A stretch of DNA of 64,000 bases, taken from NCBI GenBank assembly GCA_018242425.1, contig JAFEBX010000024.1:1-64000 (forward strand), read 5' to 3'. Numbering within the stretch: position 1 is the stretch's first letter; each line of letters starts with the position of its first letter. The stretch is from Pseudomonadota bacterium (GTDB taxonomy: Bacteria > Pseudomonadota > Gammaproteobacteria > Xanthomonadales > Xanthomonadaceae). Under the pieces are notes generated by a model, which was given only the letters and a program-made list of their open reading frames with translations, was not told the DNA's origin and ran no database searches. Shown one piece after another: positions 46,888 through 55,326 of the stretch. The position numbers and the translations under genes are program-made.

Positions 46888-47673
46888 TCATTGAGCGAGC
46901 CAGTTGGGTTTGCGTTTGTCGAGGAAAGCGCCAATGCCTTCCTGTCCTTCGGGGGAAACACGCAGGCGGGCGATCAGGGCGGCGTTGTCGGCATCGTGGC
47001 GGGATCCGTCAGCGTGCGCACAGGCATCGCGCACGAGTGCCTTCGCCGATGCCGTGGCGATCGGCCCGGCTTTCACCAGCAGGTCGATCTGGCGATCCAC
47101 TGCGGCATCCAACGTGTCGGCCGCGACCAACTGGTGCAGCAGGCCGATTCGCAGCGCTTCGGCGGCATCGAAGATTTCCGCGGTGGCGAACCATCGTCGC
47201 GCCTGGCGTGGGCCGATTGCGTTGATGACGTAGGGTGAGATCACCGCGGGCAGCAGGCCGAGCTTGCTCTCGGTCAGGCCGAATTTCGCTTCCGGCACGC
47301 CGATGGCGATGTCACAGCAGGCCACCAGCCCGACGCCGCCGCCAAACGCGGCGCCTTGCACGCGGGCGATGGTCGGCTTCGGCAGTTCATCGAGGGTGCG
47401 CATGAGGCCGGCCAGCGCCAGAGCGTCGGTGCGGTTCTCCGCTTCCGACATCCGCGCCATGCCGCGCATCCAGTTCAAATCGGCGCCGGCGGAGAACGAT
47501 GCGCCCTCGGCTTCCAGCACCACCACGCGCACGCCGGCGTCGTCGCCCAGGCGCCGCAATTCGGCGGTCAGGTTGGCGATCAGGCCATCGTCGAAGGCGT
47601 TGTGCACCTCGGGGCGATTCAGCCGCAGCCGCGCCACCGCGCCGGCTTGCCTGACCTGCAGCGTCTCCGCCAT
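46888..47673 (-). CDS. Methylglutaconyl-CoA hydratase (enoyl-CoA hydratase family)
   Basis: 261 residues of the crotonase family. FSAGADLNWMRGM forms the first oxyanion-hole segment, and AAFGGGVGLVACCDIA the second. The Cys-rich ACCD and the SPYVINAIG motif are usual for LiuC-type hydratases. It hydrates 3-methylglutaconyl-CoA to HMG-CoA. First gene of the minus-strand liu part and divergent from feoA. Confidence 0.88.
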   Translation of the reverse strand: MAETLQVRQAGAVARLRLNRPEVHNAFDDGLIANLTAELRRLGDDAGVRVVVLEAEGASFSAGADLNWMRGMARMSEAENRTDALALAGLMRTLDELPKPTIARVQGAAFGGGVGLVACCDIAIGVPEAKFGLTESKLGLLPAVISPYVINAIGPRQARRWFATAEIFDAAEALRIGLLHQLVAADTLDAAVDRQIDLLVKAGPIATASAKALVRDACAHADGSRHDADNAALIARLRVSPEGQEGIGAFLDKRKPNWLAQ

Positions 47674-47736
47674 CGATGCATCTCCAATCGGTTCCCTGAA
47701 TGATAGCGGGACCAGCCTTCGGGGCCCTGTTCATTC

Positions 47737-47760
47737 TGATATTATGAGAATGATTCCTAT
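47737..47760 (+). promoter_or_regulatory. Fur-like box upstream of feoA
   Basis: TGATATT-A-TGAGAAT-G-ATTCCTA: overlapping 7-1-7 units like the Fur consensus (TGATAAT-N-ATTATCA), though imperfect in the right half. It sits 27 bases before the feoA start. Iron repression of feoAB is inferred. The region is shared with the divergent hydratase gene. Confidence 0.55.
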
Positions 47761-47787
47761 TTGGAATGCCTGTCTGGAGCTGGTCAG

Positions 47788-48060
47788 TTGAAACTGGTCG
47801 ATCTGCCGCGCGACGTACGCGCCCGGGTGGTCGCGGTACACGGCAACGGGGACGATCGTTCCGCCGATGTCGTGGCGCGACGCCTGCGTGAACTCGGATT
47901 CGTGTCCGGGGAGCCGGTGCGCGTCTCCGGTTTCGGCCCCTTTGGACGCGATCCGTTGCTGGTGCGCATCGGCACCTCGAGTTTCGCCTTGCGCCGCAGC
48001 GAAGCCGCACGCGTCGAAGTGGAGCCTGCCGTCATCGAACACGATGAGGTCGCGCCATGA
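47788..48060 (+). CDS. feoA: Ferrous iron transport protein FeoA
   Basis: 90 residues from a TTG start at 47788, chosen because GGAG lies 8 bases upstream and the N-terminus then reads MKLVDLPRD. A longer frame from TTG 47761 has no ribosome-binding site. The SH3-like fold is recognised by RRLRELGFVSGEPV and FALRRSEA. It assists FeoB. Stop and feoB start overlap (ATGA). Confidence 0.85.
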   Translation: MKLVDLPRDVRARVVAVHGNGDDRSADVVARRLRELGFVSGEPVRVSGFGPFGRDPLLVRIGTSSFALRRSEAARVEVEPAVIEHDEVAP

Positions 48061-49904
48061 GTGCCGCCATGCTCCGTGCCGCGTTGATCGGCAATCCCAA
48101 CTGCGGCAAGACCGCGCTGTTCAACCAGCTCACCGGCAGCCGCCAGAAGGTCGCCAACTATGCCGGCGTCACCGTCGAGCGCAAGGAAGGGCAGTTGCGC
48201 CTGCCGGACGGGCGCCAGGCGGTGCTGCTCGATCTTCCCGGCGCCTACAGCCTGACGCCGGCCAGTCTCGACGAGGCCATCGCGCGCGACGTTTGCCGCG
48301 GTTTCTATCCGGGCGAACCGGTTCCCGACCTGCTGGTGTGCGTGGTCAGCGCCACCAACTTGCGCCTGCACCTGCGCTTCGCGCTGGAAGTGCGCCAGCT
48401 CGGGCGGCCCATGGTGATCGCACTCAACCAGATGGATGCAGCGGAAAAGCGTGGCATCGAGATCGACGTCGATACGCTGTCGCGCGGACTCGGCGTGCCG
48501 GTGATCCCGACCGTCGCGGTGAAGTCCGGTGGCGGTGACCGCTTGCTCGAACGCATCGCGCAGGAAGTGCCGGCCGTGGTCGAAGCCGCGCCGCTCGACG
48601 ACGACGGCTTCCACGCGGAAGCGCGCCGCCTGATGGATGCCGCCGTGCGCATGCCGGAGCGCATCTCGCGCCTCGACCAGCGACTCGATGGCTGGCTGCT
48701 CAATCCGGTGATGGGCCTGGCGATCCTGGCGGTGGTGATGTTCGCGATGTTCCAGGCCGTCTATGCCTGGGCCGAGCCGCTGAAGGAGGGCATCGATGCC
48801 GGCATGAAATGGCTGGGCATGGAGGTCGGTGCGCTGATGGCCGACGGCCCGCTGCGCAGCCTCGTCGTCGACGGCATCATCGCCGGCACCGGGAGCGTGC
48901 TGGTATTCCTGCCGCAGATCCTGATCCTGTTCTTCTTCATCCTGTCGCTGGAGGAGTCCGGCTACCTGCCGCGCGCGGCCTTCCTGCTCGATCGGCTGAT
49001 GCATCGCGCCGGCCTGTCGGGCCGCAGCTTCATTCCGTTGCTGTCGAGCTTCGCCTGCGCCGTGCCCGGCATCATGGCCACGCGCTCGATCCAGGATCCG
49101 CGCGATCGCCTCGCGACGATCCTCGTCGCGCCACTGATGACCTGTTCGGCGCGCCTGCCGGTCTACACATTGCTGATCGGCGCCTTCATTCCGCATCGAA
49201 CCGTCGGCAGCGTGTTCAACCTGCAGGGCCTGGTGCTGTTCGCGCTGTATACCGCCGGCATCCTCAGTGCATTGCTGGTGGCGTGGGTGATGAAGCGCTG
49301 GCGTCGTGACAGCCACGACCACATGCTGCTGCTGGAACTGCCGTCCTATCGCGTGCCGACCCTGCGCGATCTCGCCATCGGCCTGTGGGAACGCGCAGTG
49401 ATCTTCCTCAAGCGCGTCGGCGGCATCATCCTCGCGATGACGATCCTGCTGTGGTTCCTGCTGACGTTCCCGGGCGCTCCGGCGGGCGCCACCGGCCCGG
49501 CGATCGACTACAGTTTCGCCGGGCGAATCGGCCACATGATGGCGACGGTCTTCGCGCCGCTCGGTTTCAACTGGCAGATCTCTATCGCGCTGATTCCCGG
49601 CCTGGCTGCGCGCGAAGTGATGGTGTCGTCGCTGGCGACTGTCTATGCAGTTGCCGCCCAGAACGATGAGGCCAGCCTGCATGCGCTGGCGCCGCTGATC
49701 ACGCAGCAATGGTCGCTGGCAACCGCGTTGTCGTTGCTGGTCTGGTACATCTACGCACCGCAATGCATTTCGACGCTGGCGACGATCCGCCGCGAAACGC
49801 ATTCCTGGAAACAGACGGTGATCGCCGCGGGCTACCTGTTCGCGATGGCCTACGCGGCATCGTTGGTGACGTACCAGGTCGCAAGGGCGCTGGGAGCAGG
49901 CTGA
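48057..49904 (+). CDS. feoB: Ferrous iron transporter FeoB
   Basis: 615 residues, shorter than E. coli FeoB (773). The G domain has GNPNCGKTALFNQL (G1), a DLPGAYSL (G3) and NQMD (G4). The membrane part (from about 215) has the conserved Cys-Ala-Val-Pro-Gly and MTCSARLPVY segments of the Fe(II) path. Fe(II) uptake across the inner membrane. Followed by a small Cys-rich protein. Confidence 0.95.
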   Translation: MSAAMLRAALIGNPNCGKTALFNQLTGSRQKVANYAGVTVERKEGQLRLPDGRQAVLLDLPGAYSLTPASLDEAIARDVCRGFYPGEPVPDLLVCVVSATNLRLHLRFALEVRQLGRPMVIALNQMDAAEKRGIEIDVDTLSRGLGVPVIPTVAVKSGGGDRLLERIAQEVPAVVEAAPLDDDGFHAEARRLMDAAVRMPERISRLDQRLDGWLLNPVMGLAILAVVMFAMFQAVYAWAEPLKEGIDAGMKWLGMEVGALMADGPLRSLVVDGIIAGTGSVLVFLPQILILFFFILSLEESGYLPRAAFLLDRLMHRAGLSGRSFIPLLSSFACAVPGIMATRSIQDPRDRLATILVAPLMTCSARLPVYTLLIGAFIPHRTVGSVFNLQGLVLFALYTAGILSALLVAWVMKRWRRDSHDHMLLLELPSYRVPTLRDLAIGLWERAVIFLKRVGGIILAMTILLWFLLTFPGAPAGATGPAIDYSFAGRIGHMMATVFAPLGFNWQISIALIPGLAAREVMVSSLATVYAVAAQNDEASLHALAPLITQQWSLATALSLLVWYIYAPQCISTLATIRRETHSWKQTVIAAGYLFAMAYAASLVTYQVARALGAG

Positions 49905-50131
49905 TGCCGATCGCCCTGCAATATGCGGTGATCGCGCTGCTGGTGGTGTTCAGCGCGGCGTTCGTGTGGCGGACGCGCTTCCCGGCGTCGTGGCGACGCC
50001 TGCGCGTGGCATTGGCGATCCCGCTGTTGCGCGAAGGGCGTCCGGCATGGATGCGATCGCTGGGACGCTGGATCGCGCCAGCTTCGGCATTGGCGTCCGG
50101 CGAATGCGGCGGCTGCGACGGCTGCAAATGA
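49904..50131 (+). CDS. Small Cys-rich membrane protein associated with FeoB
   Basis: 75 residues: one membrane helix (about 4-22), then basic stretches, ending SGECGGCDGCK. The three terminal Cys resemble FeoB-associated Cys-rich membrane proteins (DUF6587 or PF12669-like), a tentative match. ATG overlaps the feoB stop, so it belongs to the operon, perhaps as a FeoC substitute. Confidence 0.65.
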   Translation: MPIALQYAVIALLVVFSAAFVWRTRFPASWRRLRVALAIPLLREGRPAWMRSLGRWIAPASALASGECGGCDGCK

Positions 50132-50162
50132 CGCGGGTGCCCGCCGGGTAGCAGGCCGCGCG

Positions 50163-50534
50163 CTACTTCAATTTGCCCTTCGTGCTGGCGAATACATCCA
50201 CCGCGAGGCTGAACGTGCGGCTTTCACCCGGATGCATCGCGCCGACGCCGACCACGTGGCGACCGACTTCCTCGCCACGCTCGTTGCGGATCGCGATCAC
50301 CACCGAATATTCGATCGGCACACCGTCCGGGGGCTGCGAGAGCGTGCCCTCGATCGCCAGCGGACGATCGAGCGCCTTGCGGATCGACGCCTCGCCGAAC
50401 CGCAAATGCCCCTTGCACGCCGGGCACACCGGCGCGCTTTCGAGGATGGTTGCCTTGCAGTGCGGACAGGCGCGGGTCGCGCCGATCTCGCCGGCTTTCG
50501 GCACGGTTCCCGCGCGCGGCAGGCTCATGCTCAT
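50163..50534 (-). CDS. Zinc-ribbon protein of unknown function
   Basis: 123 residues. A C-x2-C / C-x2-C zinc ribbon (ACPHCKAT, VCPACKGH) is at about 22-41, followed by a beta-rich domain (GVPIEYSVVIAIRN, ESRTFSLAVDV). It overlaps the bactofilin stop (ATGA), so the two are co-transcribed. It may partner the bactofilin. The pairing is what I see; the function is unknown. Confidence 0.65.
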   Translation of the reverse strand: MSMSLPRAGTVPKAGEIGATRACPHCKATILESAPVCPACKGHLRFGEASIRKALDRPLAIEGTLSQPPDGVPIEYSVVIAIRNERGEEVGRHVVGVGAMHPGESRTFSLAVDVFASTKGKLK

Positions 50535-51097
50535 GCCGAGGTGCTGTTGGCCTCGCGCTTGTTGGCGTCGTCGCTGCTGTCACGCTTCGCCGGCGCGTTG
50601 TCCCAGTTGCCGCACTCGACGCGGCCGCGCAGGCGCGAACCGGGGGCAACCGTCAGCGTATCGGCCTTGATGTCGCCGTTCATCGCGCACGATGCCTGCA
50701 GCTCCACCTTGCTGGCGGAATGGATGTTGCCGTCGAGCTCGCCGGCAACGATCACCTTGTCGGCCTTGACGCCGCCATCGAGCTTGGCGCCCTGTTCGAC
50801 GGTGAGGTCACCCTTGACGTCGACGTCGCCCTTGAAGCGGCCGGCGATGCGAACGTGGCCGGCGCCCTGGATCTTGCCCTCGATGGTGAGATCGCTGGCG
50901 ATGATCGATTCCTTCATCGCGGGCGAGGAGGCGGGAACTGCGCGGACGGGAGAGATCGATTCGGGATTGACGGACATGGCAGCACTCGCGGTTTCGTTGC
51001 GGGTCGGATTGATCGGCGCAGCCGCCTGGGACGGCTCCGCTTGCGGGAAGGTTGCCGTGTCCTTTTTCGGCTGGGTCGGGTCTTTCCAGATTGCCAT
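50531..51097 (-). CDS. Bactofilin (polymer-forming cytoskeletal protein)
   Basis: 188 residues from ATG 51097. A disordered N-terminus (about 1-60) is followed by the bactofilin beta-helix repeats (GKIQGAGHVRIAG, KGDLTVEQGAKLDG, GELDGNIHSA, VAPGSRLRGRV). Bactofilins polymerise without nucleotide and localise cell-wall or pilus functions. A disordered C-terminus (about 170-188) ends in KREANSTSA. Confidence 0.9.
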   Translation of the reverse strand: MAIWKDPTQPKKDTATFPQAEPSQAAAPINPTRNETASAAMSVNPESISPVRAVPASSPAMKESIIASDLTIEGKIQGAGHVRIAGRFKGDVDVKGDLTVEQGAKLDGGVKADKVIVAGELDGNIHSASKVELQASCAMNGDIKADTLTVAPGSRLRGRVECGNWDNAPAKRDSSDDANKREANSTSA

Positions 51098-51194
51098 GAT
51101 CACCTCGGGGGAAAGGGCAGCAGTGCTGCTGGGGCCACCGACCATACCACGGCTCGATTGCAATTGAATCAGCCGCTTGCGATGTGAAACGAAC

Positions 51195-52802
51195 CTACAT
51201 CCTGAATACGCCGAAACGCGCCCGCTCGATCGGTGCGTTCAGCGATGCCGCCAGTGCCAATCCCAGCACGCGACGGGTGTCACCTGGATCGATGATGCCG
51301 TCATCCCACAATCGCGCGGTGGCGTAATAGGGATTGCCCTGGTCCTCGTACTGCTGGCGGATCGGTGCCTTGAACGCGTCTTCCTCTTGCGCGCTCCATT
51401 GGTCGCCCCTGGCTTCGATGCCGTCGCGGCGCACCGTCGCCAGCACGCTCGCGGCCTGTTCGCCGCCCATCACGCTGATGCGCGCATTCGGCCACATCCA
51501 CAGGAAGCGCCCGCCGTAGGCACGACCGCACATCGCGTAGTTGCCGGCGCCGAAACTGCCGCCGATCACCACGGTGAACTTCGGCACCGACGAACACGCC
51601 ACCGCGGTGACCATCTTGGCGCCGTCCTTGGCGATGCCGGCGTTCTCGTATTTCTTGCCGACCATGAAGCCGGTGATGTTCTGCAGGAACACAAGCGGGA
51701 TGCCGCGCTGGTTGCACAGTTCGATGAAGTGCGCGCCCTTGAGCGCACTCTCCGAGAACAGGATGCCGTTGTTGGCGACAATGCCGACCGGGCAGCCGTG
51801 GATGTGGGCGAAACCCGTCACCAGCGTCTTGCCGTAGCGCGCCTTGAATTCCTGGAACTCGCTGCCGTCGACGATGCGCGCGATCACTTCGCGGATGTCG
51901 AATGGCTTGCGGGTGTCCTGCGGGACGATGCCGTAGAGCTCGTTGACGGGGTAGAGAGGTTCGCGATTTGCCTGCAGCTCGACCGGCATCGCGTGCCTGC
52001 GATTGAAGGTCGCGATGATGTCGCGGGCGATCGCCAGTGCGTGGTGGTCGTCCTCGGCGAAATGATCGGCCACGCCCGACACCGATGTGTGCACGTCGGC
52101 GCCACCGAGTGCTTCGGCATCGACCACTTCGCCGGTCGCGGCCTTCACCAGCGGCGGTCCGCCGAGGAAGATCGTGCCCTGGTTTTTCACGATGATCGAT
52201 TCGTCGCACATCGCCGGCACGTAGGCACCGCCGGCGGTGCAACTGCCCATCACCACCGCGACCTGGGGGATGTTCTCCGCGCTCATCCGCGCCTGGTTGT
52301 AGAAGATCCGGCCGAAGTGTTCGCGATCGGGGAAGACTTCGTCCTGCAATGGCAAGAACGCGCCGCCGGAATCGACCAGGTAGACGCAGGGAAGATGGTT
52401 CTCGCGCGCCACTTCCTGTGCGCGCAGGTGCTTCTTCACCGTCATCGGGAAATAGGTGCCGCCCTTGACGGTGGCGTCGTTGGCGACGATCACCACTTCC
52501 TGGCCCATGACGCGACCGATCCCGGTGATCACGCCGGCAGCAGGCGCGGCATCGTCATACATGCCTTCGGCGGCAAGTGCATTGAGTTCGAGGAAGGGCG
52601 AACCGGGATCGAGCAGGGCATCGATGCGGTCGCGCGCGAGCAGCTTGCCGCGTTCGGTGTGCTTGCGTCGCGCGGCGTCGCCACCGCCTTGCGCGGCACG
52701 TTGCAGGCGGGTGTGCAGTTCGTCCGCCAAGGCCTGGTGATGGGCGGCGGTCGCGATGAATTCCGGGGAACGCGGATCGAGCTGTGACTTGATGACGGGC
52801 AT
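51195..52802 (-). CDS. 3-Methylcrotonyl-CoA carboxylase, carboxyltransferase beta subunit
   Basis: 535 residues from ATG 52802. Carboxyltransferase landmarks: [46 protein letters not shown] and [16 protein letters not shown]. Position near the alpha subunit and leucine genes fits MccB/LiuB. It is separated from them by feoAB and the bactofilin pair. A propionyl- or acetyl-CoA carboxylase beta subunit is possible, but the full set of leucine-pathway genes makes MCC the best fit. Confidence 0.9.
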   Translation of the reverse strand: MPVIKSQLDPRSPEFIATAAHHQALADELHTRLQRAAQGGGDAARRKHTERGKLLARDRIDALLDPGSPFLELNALAAEGMYDDAAPAAGVITGIGRVMGQEVVIVANDATVKGGTYFPMTVKKHLRAQEVARENHLPCVYLVDSGGAFLPLQDEVFPDREHFGRIFYNQARMSAENIPQVAVVMGSCTAGGAYVPAMCDESIIVKNQGTIFLGGPPLVKAATGEVVDAEALGGADVHTSVSGVADHFAEDDHHALAIARDIIATFNRRHAMPVELQANREPLYPVNELYGIVPQDTRKPFDIREVIARIVDGSEFQEFKARYGKTLVTGFAHIHGCPVGIVANNGILFSESALKGAHFIELCNQRGIPLVFLQNITGFMVGKKYENAGIAKDGAKMVTAVACSSVPKFTVVIGGSFGAGNYAMCGRAYGGRFLWMWPNARISVMGGEQAASVLATVRRDGIEARGDQWSAQEEDAFKAPIRQQYEDQGNPYYATARLWDDGIIDPGDTRRVLGLALAASLNAPIERARFGVFRM

Positions 52803-52864
52803 GGCGAATTGCACGCGAACGAAGCGCACAGGATACCCGTTGGCGTCATCACGCCGGACAAAAA

Positions 52865-52922
52865 GAAAGGCCCGCTTGCGCGGGCGACGTGCCAATAAAG
52901 AGAAAGGCCCGCTTGCGCGGGC
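52865..52922. repeat. Direct repeat of a hairpin element
   Basis: The 21-base unit GAAAGGCCCGCTTGCGCGGGC occurs twice, at 52865-52885 and 52902-52922, 37 bases apart. Each unit can form a hairpin. The second is part of the terminator that follows the lipoprotein gene. Confidence 0.7.
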
Positions 52923-52929
52923 CTTTCCG
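52905..52929 (-). terminator. Intrinsic terminator after the Ala-rich lipoprotein gene
   Basis: On the minus strand: GGCCCGC, GCAA, GCGGGCC, then TTTCTCTTTATT. It lies 22 bases past the stop of the gene at 52951. A partial second copy sits further on. Confidence 0.75.
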
Positions 52930-52950
52930 AATACATCCTGGAAGGATGGA

Positions 52951-53361
52951 TTACTTCTTGGCGGCTTCGCCAGCAGCCTTGGCCTTGTCGCCAGCGGCCT
53001 TGGCAGCGTCACCAGCGGCCTTGGCGGCGTCGCCGACCTTGGCAGCGGCGTCGCCGGCGGCACCGGCAGCAGCGTGGGCAGCGTCGGCACCAGCGGCCTT
53101 GGCAGCGTCGGCGCCGGCAGCGGCAGCGTCGCCAGCCTTGGCAGCAGCGTCACCAGCGGCCTTGGCGGCGTCGCCAGCGGCAGCAGCGGCGTCGGCAGCA
53201 GCGGCCGGAGCGGCAGCGGCGTCAGCAGCCGGAGCAGCAGCCGGAGCAGCAGCGGCGTCGGCCGGCTTGGCGGCGTCAGCGGCCGGAGCCTGGTCGGCCG
53301 GCTTGCAAGCGGCCAGGGCCAGGGTAGCAGCGGCGAAGAGAGCAGCGATCTTCAGGTTCAT
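52951..53361 (-). CDS. Ala-rich repeat lipoprotein (first of a tandem pair)
   Basis: 136 residues. A lipoprotein signal ([15 protein letters not shown], lipobox LAAC) puts the lipid-anchored Cys at about 19. The rest is built from repeating Ala-Ala-Gly-Asp-Ala-Ala-Lys units, a pattern that suggests long amphipathic helices. No family assigned. It forms a tandem pair with the gene at 53451, each with its own terminator. Location should be the periplasm, inner or outer membrane. Confidence 0.7.
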   Translation of the reverse strand: MNLKIAALFAAATLALAACKPADQAPAADAAKPADAAAAPAAAPAADAAAAPAAAADAAAAAGDAAKAAGDAAAKAGDAAAAGADAAKAAGADAAHAAAGAAGDAAAKVGDAAKAAGDAAKAAGDKAKAAGEAAKK

Positions 53362-53417
53362 TCGAATGTCCTCGGATATTTCGGTTGTGGAGTTACAGCG
53401 GTTGGAACTCTGTTGCC

Positions 53418-53446
53418 AAAAAGCCGCCAGATGGCTGGCGGCTTTC
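53418..53446 (-). terminator. Intrinsic terminator between the two Ala-rich lipoprotein genes
   Basis: Minus strand: AAGCCGCCAG, CCAT loop, CTGGCGGCTT, then TTT, a 10-bp perfect stem. It ends the upstream lipoprotein transcript. Confidence 0.85.
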
Positions 53447-53450
53447 GGGA

Positions 53451-53825
53451 TTACTTCTTGGCTTCGGCCTTGGCGGCGTCGGCACCCTGCTTGGCAGCGT
53501 CCTTGGCCTTGTCGGCAGCCTTGGCGGCGTCGGCAGCAGCGTCGGCGTGGGCATCGGCAGCAGCGGCCGTCGGAGCGGCAGCAGCGTCGGCGGCCTGCTT
53601 GGAGGCGGCGTCGGCAGCGGCAGCGGCAGCGTCGGCGCCAGCCTGGGCAGCCTGGGCGGTAGACGAGTTGGCGCCGGAAGTGGCGGCAGCCTGGTCAGCA
53701 GACTGCTGGGCACCGGCGGCGGCCTTGTTCGCGTCGGCGGCGGCATCGCTGGCCTGCTGCGAGTTCGAGCAAGCGGAAAGGGCGATACCCATGGCCAGCG
53801 CCAGGAGAGCCTTGTTCATGGTCAT
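53451..53825 (-). CDS. Ala-rich repeat lipoprotein (second of a tandem pair)
   Basis: 124 residues from ATG 53825, which has GAGGA upstream. The lipobox LSAC lies in the signal (ALLALAMGIALSACSN), putting Cys at about 19. The rest is Ala-rich (AADAASKQAADAA...) with Lys and Asp spaced along helices. Same overall design as the gene at 52951, so probably paralogues, although the repeats differ. Function unknown. Confidence 0.7.
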   Translation of the reverse strand: MTMNKALLALAMGIALSACSNSQQASDAAADANKAAAGAQQSADQAAATSGANSSTAQAAQAGADAAAAAADAASKQAADAAAAPTAAAADAHADAAADAAKAADKAKDAAKQGADAAKAEAKK

Positions 53826-53880
53826 GTCGGGATCCTCAGTGAGTGGGTGGGTAACGCGAAGCGATGACGCGTTGGTTGAC

Positions 53881-53908
53881 ATCATGACCCAATGCTGAGC
53901 CGTGTCAA
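53881..53908 (-). promoter_or_regulatory. Predicted promoter of the Ala-rich lipoprotein gene
   Basis: On the minus strand TTGACA (53908-53903), 16-base spacer, CATGAT (53886-53881). The -35 is perfect and the -10 matches at four of six positions. It would drive the gene at 53825, possibly strongly. Confidence 0.45.
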
Positions 53909-53972
53909 GAACCTTGTCCGGTTTTTTTGCCGATTGCGTTGGGCCGGGTTTAGAGCGGCTTCAGCCCCGTCT

Positions 53973-55148
53973 TCACGCCAACTCAACAGCCATGGCAGTG
54001 GCTTCGCCGCCACCGATGCACAGCGAGGCCACCCCGCGCTTGCCGCCACGGGCCTGGAGGGCATGGATCAGCGTCACCAGCAGGCGTGCGCCACTGCAGC
54101 CGATCGGGTGGCCGAGGGCAACCGCGCCACCATTGACGTTGAGCTTGTCGTGGGGGATGCCGAGCGCCTTCATCGGCGCCATCGCCACCACGGAGAACGC
54201 TTCGTTGACCTCGAAAAGATCGACGTCGGCGACCGACCAGCCGGCCTTGTCCATCACCTTGCGGATGGCTTCGATCGGGGCGGTGGTGAATTCCTCCGGC
54301 TTCTGCGAATGCGTTGCGTGGGCAACGATGCGCGCGAGCGGCTTGGCGCCGGCAGCCTTGGCGGCATCGGCCGACATCACCACCAGCGCGGCGGCGCCAT
54401 CGGAAATCTTCGACGACGATGCGGCGGTCAGCGTGCCTTCCTTGCCGAAGGCCGGGCGCAGTCCGGGGATCTTGCTGGTGTCGATCTTGCCCGGTTCCTC
54501 GTCGGTATCGACCACGACGTCGCCCTTGCGGCCCTTGACCGTCAGCGGGGCGATTTCGGCCTTGAAGGCGCCGGAAGCGATCGCGGCCTGGGCGCGACGC
54601 ACGCTTTCGCTCGAGTAGGCATCGACTTCCTCGCGGCTGCAGTCGAGCGCCTTGCAGGTGGCGTCGCCAAACACGCCCATGGCCTTGCCGTCATCGGGGT
54701 TGGTCAGGCCGTCCCACGCCATGTGGTCGAGGAATTCGGCGCTGCCGTAGCGGATGCCGGTGCGCGAGCCGTTGAGCACGTGCGGGGCATTGGTCATTGA
54801 TTCCATGCCGCCGGCGATCACGGTGCCGGCGCTACCGGCCTTGATCAGGTCATGGGCCAGCATCACGGCCTTCATGCCCGATCCGCAGACCTTGTTGATG
54901 GTGGTGGCGCCGGCCTTGTCGGGGATGCCGGCAGCGCGCGCGGCCTGGCGCGCGGGGGCCTGGCCGAGGCCGGCCGGCAATACGCAGCCCATGATCACTT
55001 CGTCGATCGCATCGGGTTTGATGCCGGCTGCTTCGACCGCAGCCGCGATCGCGGTCGCGCCGAGGGTCGGCGTGGGGACGCCGGTGAACTGGCCGAGCAT
55101 GGAGCCGATGGCGGTGCGCTTGGCACCAACGATGACGATGTCAGACAT
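53973..55148 (-). CDS. Acetyl-CoA C-acetyltransferase (thiolase)
   Basis: 391 residues. The acyl-accepting Cys is in NKVCGSGMKAV (about 89), and the base pair in GGAVALGHPIGCSGAR (His about 349, Cys about 379). This is the short-chain biosynthetic/degradative thiolase type (AtoB/PhaA/FadAJ-like). It can split acetoacetyl-CoA, which fits the ketone-body end of leucine catabolism, or act in the reverse direction for polyhydroxyalkanoates. No pha genes are nearby. Confidence 0.9.
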   Translation of the reverse strand: MSDIVIVGAKRTAIGSMLGQFTGVPTPTLGATAIAAAVEAAGIKPDAIDEVIMGCVLPAGLGQAPARQAARAAGIPDKAGATTINKVCGSGMKAVMLAHDLIKAGSAGTVIAGGMESMTNAPHVLNGSRTGIRYGSAEFLDHMAWDGLTNPDDGKAMGVFGDATCKALDCSREEVDAYSSESVRRAQAAIASGAFKAEIAPLTVKGRKGDVVVDTDEEPGKIDTSKIPGLRPAFGKEGTLTAASSSKISDGAAALVVMSADAAKAAGAKPLARIVAHATHSQKPEEFTTAPIEAIRKVMDKAGWSVADVDLFEVNEAFSVVAMAPMKALGIPHDKLNVNGGAVALGHPIGCSGARLLVTLIHALQARGGKRGVASLCIGGGEATAMAVELA

Positions 55149-55326
55149 GGGGTTCCGGTCTGGAGGGGGACAGATGCCGATTATCGCCCAGACGGCTGCG
55201 GCTGGCGACGCATTAAGGATTTACCCCCCATTCCCGCCTTGCCATCACGCATGCCGCCGCGCTACAAATCCGCAACATCGATCACGTTCCGAATGTGCCC
55301 GGGACATCTTTTGGAGAAGGCTGCAA

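Noticed and set aside
47731..48042. 103-residue frame on the minus strand opposite feoA
   Set aside because: It is antisense to feoA and covers the Fur-like box; no motif or ribosome-binding site.
52951..53361. Short repeats that could look like a CRISPR array
   Set aside because: The repeats are in-frame codon repeats of an Ala-rich lipoprotein with no regular unique spacers.
52756..53898. Gly/Ser-rich and Ala-rich frames on the plus strand over the lipoprotein genes
   Set aside because: Mirror images of the Ala-rich lipoprotein repeats; the minus strand has the lipoboxes, ribosome-binding site and terminators.
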